Assembly (NCBI GenBank): GCA_937924475.1
Contig: CALDSV010000001.1
Coordinates: forward strand, 1-51,272
From: an uncultured bacterium
GTDB lineage: Bacteria > Nitrospirota > Thermodesulfovibrionia > Thermodesulfovibrionales > Thermodesulfovibrionaceae
Reading direction: 5' to 3'
DNA length: 51,272 bases
The position numbers and the translations under genes were made by a program. The first letter of the stretch is position 1; each line of letters opens with the position of its first letter. Below, piece after piece: positions 25,872-35,160 of the stretch. The notes under the pieces were generated by a model. It was not told where the DNA came from. It was given only the letters and a program-made list of their open reading frames with translations, and made no database searches.

Positions 25872-26728
25872 TCTATTAATCCCTTTTGTAATTTTGTAGC
25901 AAAAATTGTGTTTTCCATTAGCATGGCAATAGTCATAGGTCCTACACCACCTGGTACAGGAGTTATGAAAGATACTTTTTCTTTGACTCTTTCAAAATCA
26001 ACATCTCCAATAATTTTACCATAAGCACTTACATTTATACCGATATCTATTACAACAGCACCATCCTTGACCATGTCTTCAGTAATAAAATTGGGTTTCC
26101 CAACAGCAACACATAAAATATCAGCTCTTCTTGTAATTTCTTCTAAGGATTCTGTTTTACTGTGACATATAGTGACAGTTGCGTTTCTCTTTAATAACAA
26201 TAAGGATAGAGGTTTACCTACTATTATACTTCTTCCTACAATAACCGCATTTTTCCCCTCGATTCCTATTTCATAGGTATCCAACATTCTTAAAATTCCC
26301 TTGGGCGTACAGGGTACAAACAAGGGTTCATCCATTAAAAGTTTACCAAGACAATAGGGCGTGAAACCATCTACGTCTTTCAAAGGATCAATTTTTAGTA
26401 AAAGATTATTTTGATCTATATGTTTTGGTAAGGGTAATTGAATAAGAATTCCATTTACAGAAGGATTACTGTTTAATTCATCAATTAATTTAGTTATTTC
26501 TTCCTCTTGAGTATCTTCAGAAAATTTAAATACAATGCTTTTTATACCTATTTCCTGACAAGTTTTTTCCTTGAAAGATACATATTTTTCTGATGCTTTA
26601 TTTTCGCCTACAAGAATGACTGCTAAGGATGGAATTATTCCTTTTTTCCTTAGAGAATCAATCTCTATCTTTAAGTCCTCTTTTATTATAGAGGCAAGAA
26701 ATTTCCCATTAATTAATGTATATCCCAT
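25868..26728 (-). CDS. folD: Methylene-THF dehydrogenase / methenyl-THF cyclohydrolase
   Basis: A bifunctional 286-residue enzyme interconverting 10-formyl-, methenyl- and methylene-THF. Motifs are YVSFKEKTCQEIGI with the catalytic lysine, GILIQLPLPKH, DVDGFTPYCLG, the NAD(P)-binding VGRSIIVGKPLS and TPVPGGVGPMT. Its ATG overlaps the folE stop by one base. Together with MetVF it covers consecutive steps of the methyl branch of the Wood-Ljungdahl pathway. Confidence 0.97.
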   Translation of the reverse strand: MGYTLINGKFLASIIKEDLKIEIDSLRKKGIIPSLAVILVGENKASEKYVSFKEKTCQEIGIKSIVFKFSEDTQEEEITKLIDELNSNPSVNGILIQLPLPKHIDQNNLLLKIDPLKDVDGFTPYCLGKLLMDEPLFVPCTPKGILRMLDTYEIGIEGKNAVIVGRSIIVGKPLSLLLLKRNATVTICHSKTESLEEITRRADILCVAVGKPNFITEDMVKDGAVVIDIGINVSAYGKIIGDVDFERVKEKVSFITPVPGGVGPMTIAMLMENTIFATKLQKGLIE

Positions 26729-27294
26729 TAGTCCTCCTTTTTATTAATAAGCTCTAAGGCTTCTTGCCGAGTTGTTTGACTTTTTCTGAAGATACCTCTT
26801 ACTGCAGAGGTAACTGTCTTACAACCAGGTTTTTTGATACCTCTCATGCTCATGCATAAATGTTCAGCTTCTATCACTACAATACATCCTTTGGGTTTTA
26901 ATTTCTCCATTAATAAATTTGCCAATTGGCTTGTTAGTCTCTCCTGAACTTGTGGCCTCTTGGCAAAATAATCAAGAGCTTTAGGTAACTCACTTAATCC
27001 TACAATTCTACCATCAGGTATGTATGCAATGTGGGCTTGACCAAAAAAAGGCAAAAGATGATGCTCACATATGGAGTAAAAGGGAACATTCTTTACTAAA
27101 ACCATTTCATCGTGAGATTCACCTTCAATAAACTTAAGGAGATCTTCTTCTGGAGGAAGTAAACCTCTGAAGATCTCTTCACACATTTTTGCAATACGTT
27201 CTGGCGTGTCTTTAATTCCTGGTCTTCTAATATCCTCTCCGATTCCTTCTAAGAAGAGTCTTATGCCTTCTTCTATTTTTTTCTTATCAAACAC
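26728..27294 (-). CDS. folE: GTP cyclohydrolase I
   Basis: Makes dihydroneopterin triphosphate from GTP, the first step of folate synthesis. It has 188 residues. The zinc and active-site motifs are [38 protein letters not shown] and [11 protein letters not shown], with [11 protein letters not shown] near the end, which is the zinc-dependent FolE1 type. The start overlaps the preceding 5-formyl-THF cyclo-ligase gene by 8 nt. Confidence 0.96.
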   Translation of the reverse strand: MFDKKKIEEGIRLFLEGIGEDIRRPGIKDTPERIAKMCEEIFRGLLPPEEDLLKFIEGESHDEMVLVKNVPFYSICEHHLLPFFGQAHIAYIPDGRIVGLSELPKALDYFAKRPQVQERLTSQLANLLMEKLKPKGCIVVIEAEHLCMSMRGIKKPGCKTVTSAVRGIFRKSQTTRQEALELINKKED

Positions 27295-27871
27295 AGCTTA
27301 TAATCCTCTCATCTGTGATTACTAAGTCAACCCTTCTGTCAAAGGGTTCTACAGGAATTTTTTCTACAATTTGTTCTTCATAAGCCAATCCTATGGCTAA
27401 TCCTTTTTTAAATAAAAGAAGTCTATCATAAAATCCTCCGCCATAGCCAATTCTGTTACAATTCAAGTCAAAAGCTACACCAGGAACAGCAATTAAATCT
27501 ATTTCTTCAATGGATGCCTTTAAACCAATATGGGGTTCTGGAATTGATTTATAGCCTGGAGAAATTTGATTTAGATTTTCAACCCAGTAAATTCCCAGAA
27601 TTTTCTCTTTTTCATATACTTTTGGAAAAGCTGTTTTTATTGATTTTTCTTTACACTGATTAAATATCCTCCAGCAGTCTACTTCACTACCATAAGAAGC
27701 ATAAAGAAGAATAGATTTTATTTTCTTTAGCTCCACATATTCCATAAATCTAAAAGTAATTTGCTCATCTTTGATTTTCCTTATTTGTGGATTTATCTCA
27801 TTCCTTAATTTAAGGATTTTTTTCCTTATTTCACTCTTTGAAGAATTTTCAGAATTTTTGTGAATAAACAT
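27287..27871 (-). CDS. 5-formyltetrahydrofolate cyclo-ligase
   Basis: A 194-residue enzyme of the 5-FCL/MTHFS family that recycles 5-formyl-THF to 5,10-methenyl-THF using ATP. Visible motifs are KILKLRNEI at the N-terminus, the substrate loop, and the C-terminal [20 protein letters not shown] and [22 protein letters not shown]. It is the first gene of the folate run. The ATG is only 5 nt from a perfect extended -10 element and has no Shine-Dalgarno, so translation may be leaderless. Confidence 0.94.
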   Translation of the reverse strand: MFIHKNSENSSKSEIRKKILKLRNEINPQIRKIKDEQITFRFMEYVELKKIKSILLYASYGSEVDCWRIFNQCKEKSIKTAFPKVYEKEKILGIYWVENLNQISPGYKSIPEPHIGLKASIEEIDLIAVPGVAFDLNCNRIGYGGGFYDRLLLFKKGLAIGLAYEEQIVEKIPVEPFDRRVDLVITDERIISCV

Positions 27872-27876
27872 TTAAA

Positions 27877-27885
27877 ATTATACCA
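27877..27885 (-). promoter_or_regulatory. Extended -10 promoter of the folate run
   Basis: The minus strand reads TGGTATAAT (TGN plus perfect TATAAT), ending 5 nt before the ATG at 27871. No -35 match is seen at 17 nt. The predicted start coincides with the start codon. Confidence 0.65.
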
Positions 27886-27901
27886 TTAAAAAGCTATTTT
27901 G

Positions 27902-27910
27902 TGGTAATAT
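27902..27910 (+). promoter_or_regulatory. Extended -10 promoter of argD
   Basis: TGGTAATAT (TGN plus TAATAT) ends 8 nt before the argD ATG. It faces away from the extended -10 of the folate run in the same 47-nt gap. No convincing -35 is visible. Confidence 0.55.
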
Positions 27911-27918
27911 AAATCTTT

Positions 27919-29124
27919 ATGGAACAAAGAGAAATAATGAATCTTTCTGAGAAGCTTCTAATTCCTACCTATAAAAGATATCCAATTGTTCTAAGAAAAG
28001 GCAGAGGAGTGAGAGTATGGGATGTAGAAGGCAAAGAATATTTAGATTTCCTTGCTGGGATAGCTGTCAATGTTCTTGGCCACTGTCCAAGAAAAGTAGT
28101 GATAGCTATTCAAAAGCAAGTTCAAAGATTAATTCATACCTCAAACCTCTATTACACTGAGCCACAACTTTCCTTAGCCCATATTTTAATAAAAAATTCC
28201 TTTGCTGATAGAGTCTTCTTCTGTAACTCAGGCACTGAAGCAAATGAAGGGGCCTTAAAACTTGCACGCCTATACATGAAGAAAAAGTTTGGTAAAGAAA
28301 GATTTGAATTCATCTCTACTTTTAATTCCTTTCATGGGAGAACCTTTGGTAGTTTAAGTATAACTGGTCAAGAAAAATACCATGATGGATTTGAACCTTT
28401 ACTTAGCGGAGTAAAATTTGTTCCTTTCAATGATCCTCAAGCTATTTATGAATCTATAACAGATAAAACTTGTGCAGTTATTTTAGAACCAATTCAGGCT
28501 GAAGGCGGTATTAATGTGCCTGACAAAGATTATCTAAAAAAAGTTAGAAGGATCTGTAATGAAGCAGGAATTCTTTTAATTCTTGATGAAGTTCAAACGG
28601 GCATTGGTAGAACAGGTAAACTTTTTGCTTATGAACACTTTGGAATAGAACCTGATATAATGACTTTAGCAAAAGGACTTGGAGGAGGAATTCCTATTGG
28701 AGCAATACTAACAAAGGAAGAGATCTCTAAGGCCTTTGCTCCTAAAACACATGCCTCCACTTTTGGTGGTAATCCAGTTGCTTGTGCCTCTGCTGTAGCA
28801 ACTCTTGAAACAATCCTTGAAGATGGCTACTTACTTAATCACTGTGAGAGAATCTCCAAATACTTTATAAAAAAGCTTAACTCCTTAAAAGAGAAGCATT
28901 CAGAAAAAATAAAAGAAATAAGAGGATTAGGGCTCTTAATTGGTATGGAACTTTTTATAGATGGAAGTGATATAGTAAAAAAATGCTTAGAAAAGGGACT
29001 TCTCATAGGTACTGCTGGCGATGGTAAGGTATTGAGATTCACTCCACCTTTAATAATAGAGAAAGAGGACATAGAGGAGGCTCTAAAAATACTCAATGAG
29101 GTTTTCAATGAAGCCAAAAGCTAA
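27919..29124 (+). CDS. argD: Acetylornithine aminotransferase
   Basis: A 401-residue class III PLP aminotransferase making N-acetylornithine in arginine synthesis. Motifs are GIAVNVLGHCP, FCNSGTEANEGALKLAR, FHGRTFGSLSITGQ, LDEVQTGIGRTG and LAKGLGGGIPIGA with the PLP-binding lysine. An internal ATG at 27937 has a weak AAAGAG before it, but 27919 fits the promoter and the family N-terminus better. argF follows with a 17-nt overlap. Substrate assignment rests on sequence motifs plus the argF neighbour. Confidence 0.93.
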   Translation: MEQREIMNLSEKLLIPTYKRYPIVLRKGRGVRVWDVEGKEYLDFLAGIAVNVLGHCPRKVVIAIQKQVQRLIHTSNLYYTEPQLSLAHILIKNSFADRVFFCNSGTEANEGALKLARLYMKKKFGKERFEFISTFNSFHGRTFGSLSITGQEKYHDGFEPLLSGVKFVPFNDPQAIYESITDKTCAVILEPIQAEGGINVPDKDYLKKVRRICNEAGILLILDEVQTGIGRTGKLFAYEHFGIEPDIMTLAKGLGGGIPIGAILTKEEISKAFAPKTHASTFGGNPVACASAVATLETILEDGYLLNHCERISKYFIKKLNSLKEKHSEKIKEIRGLGLLIGMELFIDGSDIVKKCLEKGLLIGTAGDGKVLRFTPPLIIEKEDIEEALKILNEVFNEAKS

Positions 29125-30019
29125 AAGAGATTATTTAAAAGTATTTGATTTTTCAAAAGATGAATTCCTCTATATAATCAAGAGATCAAAGAACTTAAAA
29201 AAGTCAAAAGAATCTTCAAATTATCCTCTCTTTGGGAAAAATGTGGGGATGATATTTGAAAAACCCTCTACAAGAACTCGAGTTTCCTTTGAAGTTTCTG
29301 TATATCAACTTGGTGGACATGCTATTTATCTTAGCCCAAAAGAATTACAGCTATGCCGGGGAGAAACAATAGGAGATACTGCCAAAGTTTTATCGCGTTA
29401 TTTAGATGCCATGGTAATAAGAACCTTTTCTCATAAAACACTTGAAGAATTCTCAGCATATGCTGATATACCTGTAATAAATGCTTTAACAGACCTTCAT
29501 CATCCCTGCCAAGCCGCAGCAGATATTCTTACGATCTTTGAGAAAAAAGGCAGACTTGAAGGCATTAAAGTGGCTTATATAGGAGACGGCAATAATGTGG
29601 CTAACTCACTTATTGAAGCCTGTGCACTTACAGGCTTAAAGATCGATGTAGCAACGCCAGAAGGTTATGAACCCCTTGAAGAGTCTGTCAAAAAAGCAAG
29701 ATCTTGTACAGAAGTAAATATTTTTAATAATCCCTTCCAGGCAGTACAGGATGCGGATGTTATCTACACTGATGTTTGGCTTAGTATGGGTGAAGAGGGA
29801 AAGATTGAAAAAAGGGAAAAGTTTAAAGACTTTCAAGTAAATTCTAATCTTTTAAAATATGCCAAGGCTGATGCTATAGTAATGCACTGTTTACCTGCTC
29901 ATAGAGGAGAGGAAATAACCGATGAGGTCATAGATGGACCGCAAAGTGTAGTATTTGATCAAGCAGAAAACAGACTCCATACATCAAAAGCTATCCTCGA
30001 GTTTCTTCTTACTTTGTAG
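29108..30019 (+). CDS. argF: Ornithine carbamoyltransferase
   Basis: A 303-residue transferase converting ornithine and carbamoyl phosphate to citrulline. Carbamoyl-phosphate motifs STRTR (FEKPSTRTRVSFE) and HPCQ (DLHHPCQAAAD), and the ornithine motif HCLP (VMHCLPAHRGEE), are present. The ATG at 29108 is preferred because GAGG lies 6 nt upstream; the ATG at 29096 would add four residues. It overlaps argD and is followed by a hairpin beginning at its stop codon. Confidence 0.96.
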   Translation: MKPKAKRDYLKVFDFSKDEFLYIIKRSKNLKKSKESSNYPLFGKNVGMIFEKPSTRTRVSFEVSVYQLGGHAIYLSPKELQLCRGETIGDTAKVLSRYLDAMVIRTFSHKTLEEFSAYADIPVINALTDLHHPCQAAADILTIFEKKGRLEGIKVAYIGDGNNVANSLIEACALTGLKIDVATPEGYEPLEESVKKARSCTEVNIFNNPFQAVQDADVIYTDVWLSMGEEGKIEKREKFKDFQVNSNLLKYAKADAIVMHCLPAHRGEEITDEVIDGPQSVVFDQAENRLHTSKAILEFLLTL

Positions 30020-30049
30020 GAAAAATCCTACAGATTGTAAGATTTTTCC
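30019..30049 (+). terminator. Hairpin at the argF stop, probable terminator
   Basis: GGAAAAATC pairs with GATTTTTCC, and the interior TACA pairs with TGTA across a GAT loop, giving about 13 pairs with one mismatch. There is no clean T run after it, so termination strength is uncertain. It lies just upstream of the lactate operon promoter. Confidence 0.45.
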
Positions 30050-30051
30050 GA

Positions 30052-30088
30052 TTTACATTTATTCTATAAACATGCATAATTTATAGAA
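30052..30088 (+). promoter_or_regulatory. Promoter and palindromic operator of the lactate operon
   Basis: TTTACA (30052-30057), a 17-nt spacer and CATAAT (30075-30080) form the promoter. A perfect 9-bp inverted repeat, TTCTATAAA-N9-TTTATAGAA (30062-30088), covers the spacer, the -10 and the start region. A protein bound there would block initiation, so this is a candidate repressor site. The regulator is not identified. Confidence 0.6.
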
Positions 30089-30111
30089 AATTTCATAATA
30101 AGGAGGTTTTT

Positions 30112-31878
30112 ATGCAATGGAACATCAATGTTGATCCACTTGGTAGTCTTGCTCTAAGTGCTTTTGTAGCAGCAGTGCCTATCTTTTACCTCTTCTGGGC
30201 ACTTGCCTACAAAAGAATGAAAGGTCACTGGGCAGCTATTTCAGCAGTTGTCATTGCCATGTTAATCTCTATTGTTGCTTATGGAATGCCTGTTAATTTA
30301 GCCGTGCTCTCTACTTTTAATGGTTTTATCTTTGGACTTTGGCCTGTTTGTTGGATTGTTGTAACAGCAGTTTACATTTACAACTTATCCGTAGAGACAA
30401 AACAGTTCGAAATTATTAAAAATTCTCTTGCCACAATCACAGATGACAGAAGAATTCAGGCAGTTATTATTGCCTTTTCCTTTGGTGCCTTTCTTGAGGG
30501 AGCTGCAGGATTTGGAACACCTGTGGCAATCTCTGCTGCTATGCTTGCAGGTTTAGGTTTTAATCCTATCTATGCTTGCGGCATATGCTTGATCGCTAAT
30601 ACAGCTCCTGTTGCCTTTGGTGCAATCGGTATTCCAATTGTTGTAGGGTCTGGAGTCTCAGGAGTAGATATGATGGCATTGAGTAAAATGGTAGGTAGAC
30701 AACTACCTTTCTTTAGTGTTTTAATTCCTTTCTATATGGTAGTAGTAATGGCAGGTTGGAAGAAAACCATAGAGATTTGGCCTGTGCTTCTTGTAAGTGG
30801 TGGCTCCTTTGCTCTCACTCAATTCATAGTTTCAAATTATATAGGTCCATATCTTCCTGACATTTTATCTGCTATTATTTCAATCATAGCAACAGTTATT
30901 TTTGTAAAAATATGGCATCCAAAAGAGTCCTGGACCTTTTCCCACGAAGCTTGTGCTGAAGGTAAAGCTTGTCTAAATTATACCTTAGGTCAAGTATTTC
31001 GTGCTTGGGCACCCTTTATACTTCTGTCAATTTTTGTTGCTGCTTGGGGAATTAAACCAGTAAAAGCCTATCTTGATCAAATTGCCACTATAAAATTTCC
31101 TATCACAGGTCTTGATAAAATGGTCATAGACCATCTTGGTAAACCAAAGGCTGCTGTTTATGCTTTTAATATTTTATCAGCTGCTGGTACAGCAATACTT
31201 TTTGCAGGAATTCTATCAATTCCTGTAATGGGAGCATCTTTAAGTACAGCTTTAAAGGTGGCAGGAAGAACACTTAATCAGCTTAAATGGCCTATTGTAA
31301 CCATAGGAACAATTCTTGGATTTGCTTATCTTTACAATTTCTCTGGAATGGCTATAACCCTTGGCTATGCCTTTGCCTCAACAGGTACAGTATTCCCACT
31401 CTTCGCTGCATTTCTTGGATGGCTTGGAGTTTTCATGACAGGTTCAGACACTTCTTCAAACGCTTTATTTGGTAAGCTTCAGGAAGTAACAGCTCGTCAG
31501 CTTGGGATTGACCCTGTCCTTACAGTAGCTACGAATTCCTCTGGAGGAGTTTTTGGAAAAATGATATCACCCCAATCCATTGCTGTTGCTACTGCTGCTA
31601 CTGGTTATGTTGGTCATGAAGGTGACATATTTAGATTCACTCTAAAGCACTCTATAATACTCACCTTCATAATGGGAGTTTTAGCAATGCTTCAAGCTTA
31701 TGTATTTACATGGATGATTCCACAATGGGAACAAGCAGTTCAAGCTGCAGTACAAGCAGCAAAACCCGCAGCAGCTGCTCCCTCTAAAGAAGGAGTTACT
31801 TATTTGGTTATAACTTTTGCAGTTTCCATATTCATAGTTTTACTATCCAGACTAGTAGGTAAAGGAGTTGCAAAATGA
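30112..31878 (+). CDS. lctP: L-lactate permease
   Basis: A 588-residue, roughly 13-helix transporter of the LctP/LldP family importing lactate (or glycolate) with protons. Family stretches include LEGAAGFGTPVAISAAMLAGLGF (about residues 123-145), LIANTAPVAFGAIGIP and LFGKLQEVTARQLGID near the C-terminus. A strong AAGGAGG lies before the ATG. It heads an operon for lactate oxidation and overlaps the next gene by 4 nt. Confidence 0.95.
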   Translation: MQWNINVDPLGSLALSAFVAAVPIFYLFWALAYKRMKGHWAAISAVVIAMLISIVAYGMPVNLAVLSTFNGFIFGLWPVCWIVVTAVYIYNLSVETKQFEIIKNSLATITDDRRIQAVIIAFSFGAFLEGAAGFGTPVAISAAMLAGLGFNPIYACGICLIANTAPVAFGAIGIPIVVGSGVSGVDMMALSKMVGRQLPFFSVLIPFYMVVVMAGWKKTIEIWPVLLVSGGSFALTQFIVSNYIGPYLPDILSAIISIIATVIFVKIWHPKESWTFSHEACAEGKACLNYTLGQVFRAWAPFILLSIFVAAWGIKPVKAYLDQIATIKFPITGLDKMVIDHLGKPKAAVYAFNILSAAGTAILFAGILSIPVMGASLSTALKVAGRTLNQLKWPIVTIGTILGFAYLYNFSGMAITLGYAFASTGTVFPLFAAFLGWLGVFMTGSDTSSNALFGKLQEVTARQLGIDPVLTVATNSSGGVFGKMISPQSIAVATAATGYVGHEGDIFRFTLKHSIILTFIMGVLAMLQAYVFTWMIPQWEQAVQAAVQAAKPAAAAPSKEGVTYLVITFAVSIFIVLLSRLVGKGVAK

Positions 31879-33266
31879 TTGATAAAACATTCATTGAGAA
31901 ATGTAGGAACATTTTTGGTAGAGATAATGTTCTTACTGATAAAGCTGAGCTCATAGCTTACAGCTACGATGCCACCCCCGGGATACCCCGTGAAACTCCC
32001 GGGGTGGTTGTTTTTCCAGAAAATACAAAACAAATTCAGGAATTGATATTTCTTGCAAGACAAACAAAAACCCCTATATATCCAAGAGGTGCTGGTACTT
32101 CCCTCAGTGGCGGACCTGTTCCTCTTAGTAAAGGAGTAGTAATATCTTTTCAAAAAATGAATAAAGTAATTGAAATAGATCCAGACAATTTAACAGCCAC
32201 TGTTCAGCCTGGGGTAATAATTGCTGATTTGAACGTAGCTGTTTCAAAACATGGATTACTCTATCCACCAGATCCAGGCTCCATGGCTACCGCCACAGTA
32301 GGAGGTTCTGTAGCAGAAAATTCTGGTGGACTTAGAGGTCTCAAATACGGAGTTACAAAGCATTATATAATGGGAATGGAAGTAGTAATGCCTACAGGTG
32401 AGGTATTTCGCTTTGGAGGTAAAACAGTTAAAAATGTAACAGCCTATGACTTTACTCATCTTTTTGTAGGTTCTGAAGGCACGCTGGGGATAATAACTGA
32501 AATAATCTGCAAACTTATTCCTGCTCCGAAATATCGTAAAGCCATGATTGCCTTCTTTAATAAACTTGAAGAGGCAGGAAAAACAGTTACAGATATTGTC
32601 CGTAATCATGTAATACCTGCAACTCTCGAAATAATGGACAAAGTTACAATTCAAACTGTAGAAAATTATGCAAAAGTGGGCTTACCCACTGATGTAGAAG
32701 CTCTCTTATTAATTGAAGTAGATGGTATGGGGCAAGATTCAGTACTATGGGAAGCTGAAAAATGCGTTGAAATAATCAAGCAAAACAATGGAAGTTATAA
32801 AATTGCTGAAACAGACTCTGAGAGAGACTCTCTTTGGGCAGCCCGTCGAGCAGCTCTTCCAGCCCTTGCACAGGTAAAGCCTTCCACTGTTTTAGAAGAT
32901 GCCACTGTTCCAAGAACTAAGCTTGTGGAGATGTTAATTGCAATTCAAAATATTGCAAAAAAATACAATCTTATGATTGGAACTTTTGGACATGCCGGTG
33001 ATGGAAATCTTCATCCTACAATTTTAGTGGATCCTACAGATAAAGATGAGATGGAGAGACTTCACAAAGCAGTAGATGAAATCTTTGAAATAGCTCTTTC
33101 CTTAGGCGGAACTCTCTCTGGTGAACATGGAATTGGAGTAGCAAAAATTAAGTATTTAAAAAATGAAATTGGACGCTCTGGTGTGGACACAATGAGAAGA
33201 ATAAAGCAAGCTTTGGATCCTGACAATATACTCAATCCTGGAAAACTTGTGCCTATGGAGGACTAA
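31875..33266 (+). CDS. FAD-linked D-lactate dehydrogenase (GlcD family)
   Basis: A 463-residue flavoprotein of the GlcD/DLD family oxidising D-lactate or glycolate to the 2-oxo acid. The FAD-binding type 4 domain lies at about residues 40-215 (PRGAGTSLSGG, GGSVAENSGGLRGLKYG) and the C-terminal FAD-oxidase domain at about 215-460 (FGHAGDGNLHPTI, GTLSGEHGIGVAK). It overlaps lctP, and a two-cluster Fe-S partner follows at once. The lactate permease context favours D-lactate as substrate. Confidence 0.92.
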   Translation: MIDKTFIEKCRNIFGRDNVLTDKAELIAYSYDATPGIPRETPGVVVFPENTKQIQELIFLARQTKTPIYPRGAGTSLSGGPVPLSKGVVISFQKMNKVIEIDPDNLTATVQPGVIIADLNVAVSKHGLLYPPDPGSMATATVGGSVAENSGGLRGLKYGVTKHYIMGMEVVMPTGEVFRFGGKTVKNVTAYDFTHLFVGSEGTLGIITEIICKLIPAPKYRKAMIAFFNKLEEAGKTVTDIVRNHVIPATLEIMDKVTIQTVENYAKVGLPTDVEALLLIEVDGMGQDSVLWEAEKCVEIIKQNNGSYKIAETDSERDSLWAARRAALPALAQVKPSTVLEDATVPRTKLVEMLIAIQNIAKKYNLMIGTFGHAGDGNLHPTILVDPTDKDEMERLHKAVDEIFEIALSLGGTLSGEHGIGVAKIKYLKNEIGRSGVDTMRRIKQALDPDNILNPGKLVPMED

Positions 33267-33267
33267 A

Positions 33268-34578
33268 ATGACCATGGCATCAGTTAAAACTTTTTTTGAC
33301 GACATTGAGACTCTTAAAAGAGAATTAATTAGATGCATGAAATGTGGTAATTGTATGTCTGTTTGTCCCATTTATAACATAGAAAAAAAGGAAGCCTCAG
33401 TAGCTCGAGGGAAAATTGCCCTGGGTGAGGCAGTTCTAAAGGATGAAATAAATATTGATGATGAAACACTTGTGAAACTTATATTTAATTGTCTTGTATG
33501 TAAATCCTGTATGATGGCTTGCCCTTCTGGGGTACGTTTTGACAGAATAATTCTTGGCTTAAGGTCGGCTATTGTAAAGAAAAAAGGCTTACCTTTTGTG
33601 AAAAAAGCCCTCTTTGGACTTCTCAAAAATCCTGAATTTTTTGATAAAGGGATGAAAGCCTTTGCAGCCATGCAAGGCTTATTTCTTAAGTCAGAAGGAG
33701 ATAAAAAAAGAAAACCAAAAGGATTTTTAAAAGCCATAAATCCAAGACTTGACGAAAAATTTATTGTGCCTGAACTTTCTAAGGAAAGCTTTAGAGATAA
33801 GGTTAATGAAATTATAGAAGCTAAGGAGCCTCAATGCAGCGCCATCTTCTTCACAGGATGTTCTGTAAACTATCTTTATCCCCAAGTAGGAGATGACTTA
33901 ATTTACGTCCTTCAAAGAAATAATATTACCGTAATTACTCCTAAGAGCCAAAATTGCTGCGGTATGCCTGTTATGGTCCATGGTGATATAGAAACGGCAA
34001 TAGAATTGGCAAAGAGAAACATTGATACTTTTGAGAAAAGTAATGCTCAATACATTATTACCGTCTGTGGTTCCTGCGGAAGTGCTTTAAAACATGAATA
34101 TCCCATAATACTTGAAGGAACGGATTATGAAGAGAGAGCAAAAAAATGGTCTGGAAAAGTCTATGACATATCAAGTTTTCTTCTGAAAGTTATCAAATTT
34201 GAAAAACCAAAAGGAAAAGTGGAATTAAAAGTAACCTATCATGATTCCTGTCACCTTAAAAAATCAATGAAAGTCTTCAACGAGCCGCGACAATTAATAA
34301 AAATGATTCCGGGCATAAAGCTAATAGAAATGAAAAAACCTGATGCCTGTTGTGGTAGTGGAGGAAGCTATCATCTTACTCATTCTGATACAGCTCTAAA
34401 AATATCAAAATCTAAGGTAGATGATATAAAAACTACAGAAGCAGATGCTGTATGCACAGGCTGCCCTGCCTGCATGATGGAGCTTTTTGAGGGACTCCAT
34501 AGATTTGGTGGAAATTGCAATGTTATTCATACAGTTAACCTCCTTGCCCAATCCTACAGAGCAGAAAATCAAAGTTAA
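33268..34578 (+). CDS. Fe-S subunit of D-lactate dehydrogenase (GlcF-like, CCG domains)
   Basis: A 436-residue electron-transfer partner of the preceding flavoprotein. Two 4Fe-4S motifs lie at the N-terminus (CMKCGNCMSVCP near residue 22, CLVCKSCMMACP near 82). Two cysteine-rich CCG domains follow (CCGMPVMVHGD and CCGSGGSYHL), as in GlcF and HdrD. It probably passes electrons to menaquinone or a membrane acceptor. The ATG at 33268 has GGAG 7 nt upstream; an in-frame codon at 33247 would overlap the previous gene. It lies 1 nt after the flavoprotein stop. Confidence 0.9.
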   Translation: MTMASVKTFFDDIETLKRELIRCMKCGNCMSVCPIYNIEKKEASVARGKIALGEAVLKDEINIDDETLVKLIFNCLVCKSCMMACPSGVRFDRIILGLRSAIVKKKGLPFVKKALFGLLKNPEFFDKGMKAFAAMQGLFLKSEGDKKRKPKGFLKAINPRLDEKFIVPELSKESFRDKVNEIIEAKEPQCSAIFFTGCSVNYLYPQVGDDLIYVLQRNNITVITPKSQNCCGMPVMVHGDIETAIELAKRNIDTFEKSNAQYIITVCGSCGSALKHEYPIILEGTDYEERAKKWSGKVYDISSFLLKVIKFEKPKGKVELKVTYHDSCHLKKSMKVFNEPRQLIKMIPGIKLIEMKKPDACCGSGGSYHLTHSDTALKISKSKVDDIKTTEADAVCTGCPACMMELFEGLHRFGGNCNVIHTVNLLAQSYRAENQS

Positions 34579-34612
34579 TTTTTTGATTTCTAAAAAATGA
34601 GGAGGAATATTA

Positions 34613-35149
34613 ATGTTTGAACTTTTTAAACAAAAGGCTGAAGCAATAAATGCTGAGGTTCATTATTTCAACAGCAAATCAGAGGCAATTGATTTTATAA
34701 AAGATTTCATAGCAAAAAATACACAAGTTACTTCAACAAAAGAAGTGGTATGGCATGATTCTCCTTTTCTTGATGGAGTTGATAAAGATTCCTTACTAAA
34801 AGAAATACCTCAAATTGAATTTAATATAGATCAAAACTCAGCATCTTCAGCAAAAATTGGAATAAATGAGGTAGATTATGGTATTGCAGAAACTGGAAGC
34901 ATTGTAGAGATTTCTGATAGTATTTTTAAAAGACTTTGTTCTATTTTACCAGAAATTCACATAGCTATTTTACCGCTAAATAGAATTGAGCAAACTTTAG
35001 AAGAAGTTATGAAAAAAATTCCTATTTCGAAAATTCCTTACATGACTATTATAAGTGGACCAAGCAGAACTGCAGACATTGAAAGAGTCTTAACAATCGG
35101 AGTTCATGGTCCTGAAAGGCTCTTAATATTAGCAGTAAATAATTTTTAG
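34613..35149 (+). CDS. LUD-domain protein, LutC/LldG-like
   Basis: A 178-residue LUD (DUF162) protein, shorter than typical LutC (about 210-240). The conserved GIAETGSIVEI and SGPSRTADIERVLTIGVHGPE motifs match LutC of the three-protein L-lactate dehydrogenase. GAGGAGG lies 7 nt before the ATG. It is followed after 11 nt by the fused LutB-LutA protein. It likely acts as the accessory subunit for L-lactate oxidation. Confidence 0.9.
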   Translation: MFELFKQKAEAINAEVHYFNSKSEAIDFIKDFIAKNTQVTSTKEVVWHDSPFLDGVDKDSLLKEIPQIEFNIDQNSASSAKIGINEVDYGIAETGSIVEISDSIFKRLCSILPEIHIAILPLNRIEQTLEEVMKKIPISKIPYMTIISGPSRTADIERVLTIGVHGPERLLILAVNNF

Positions 35150-35160
35150 GAGGACTTTAA

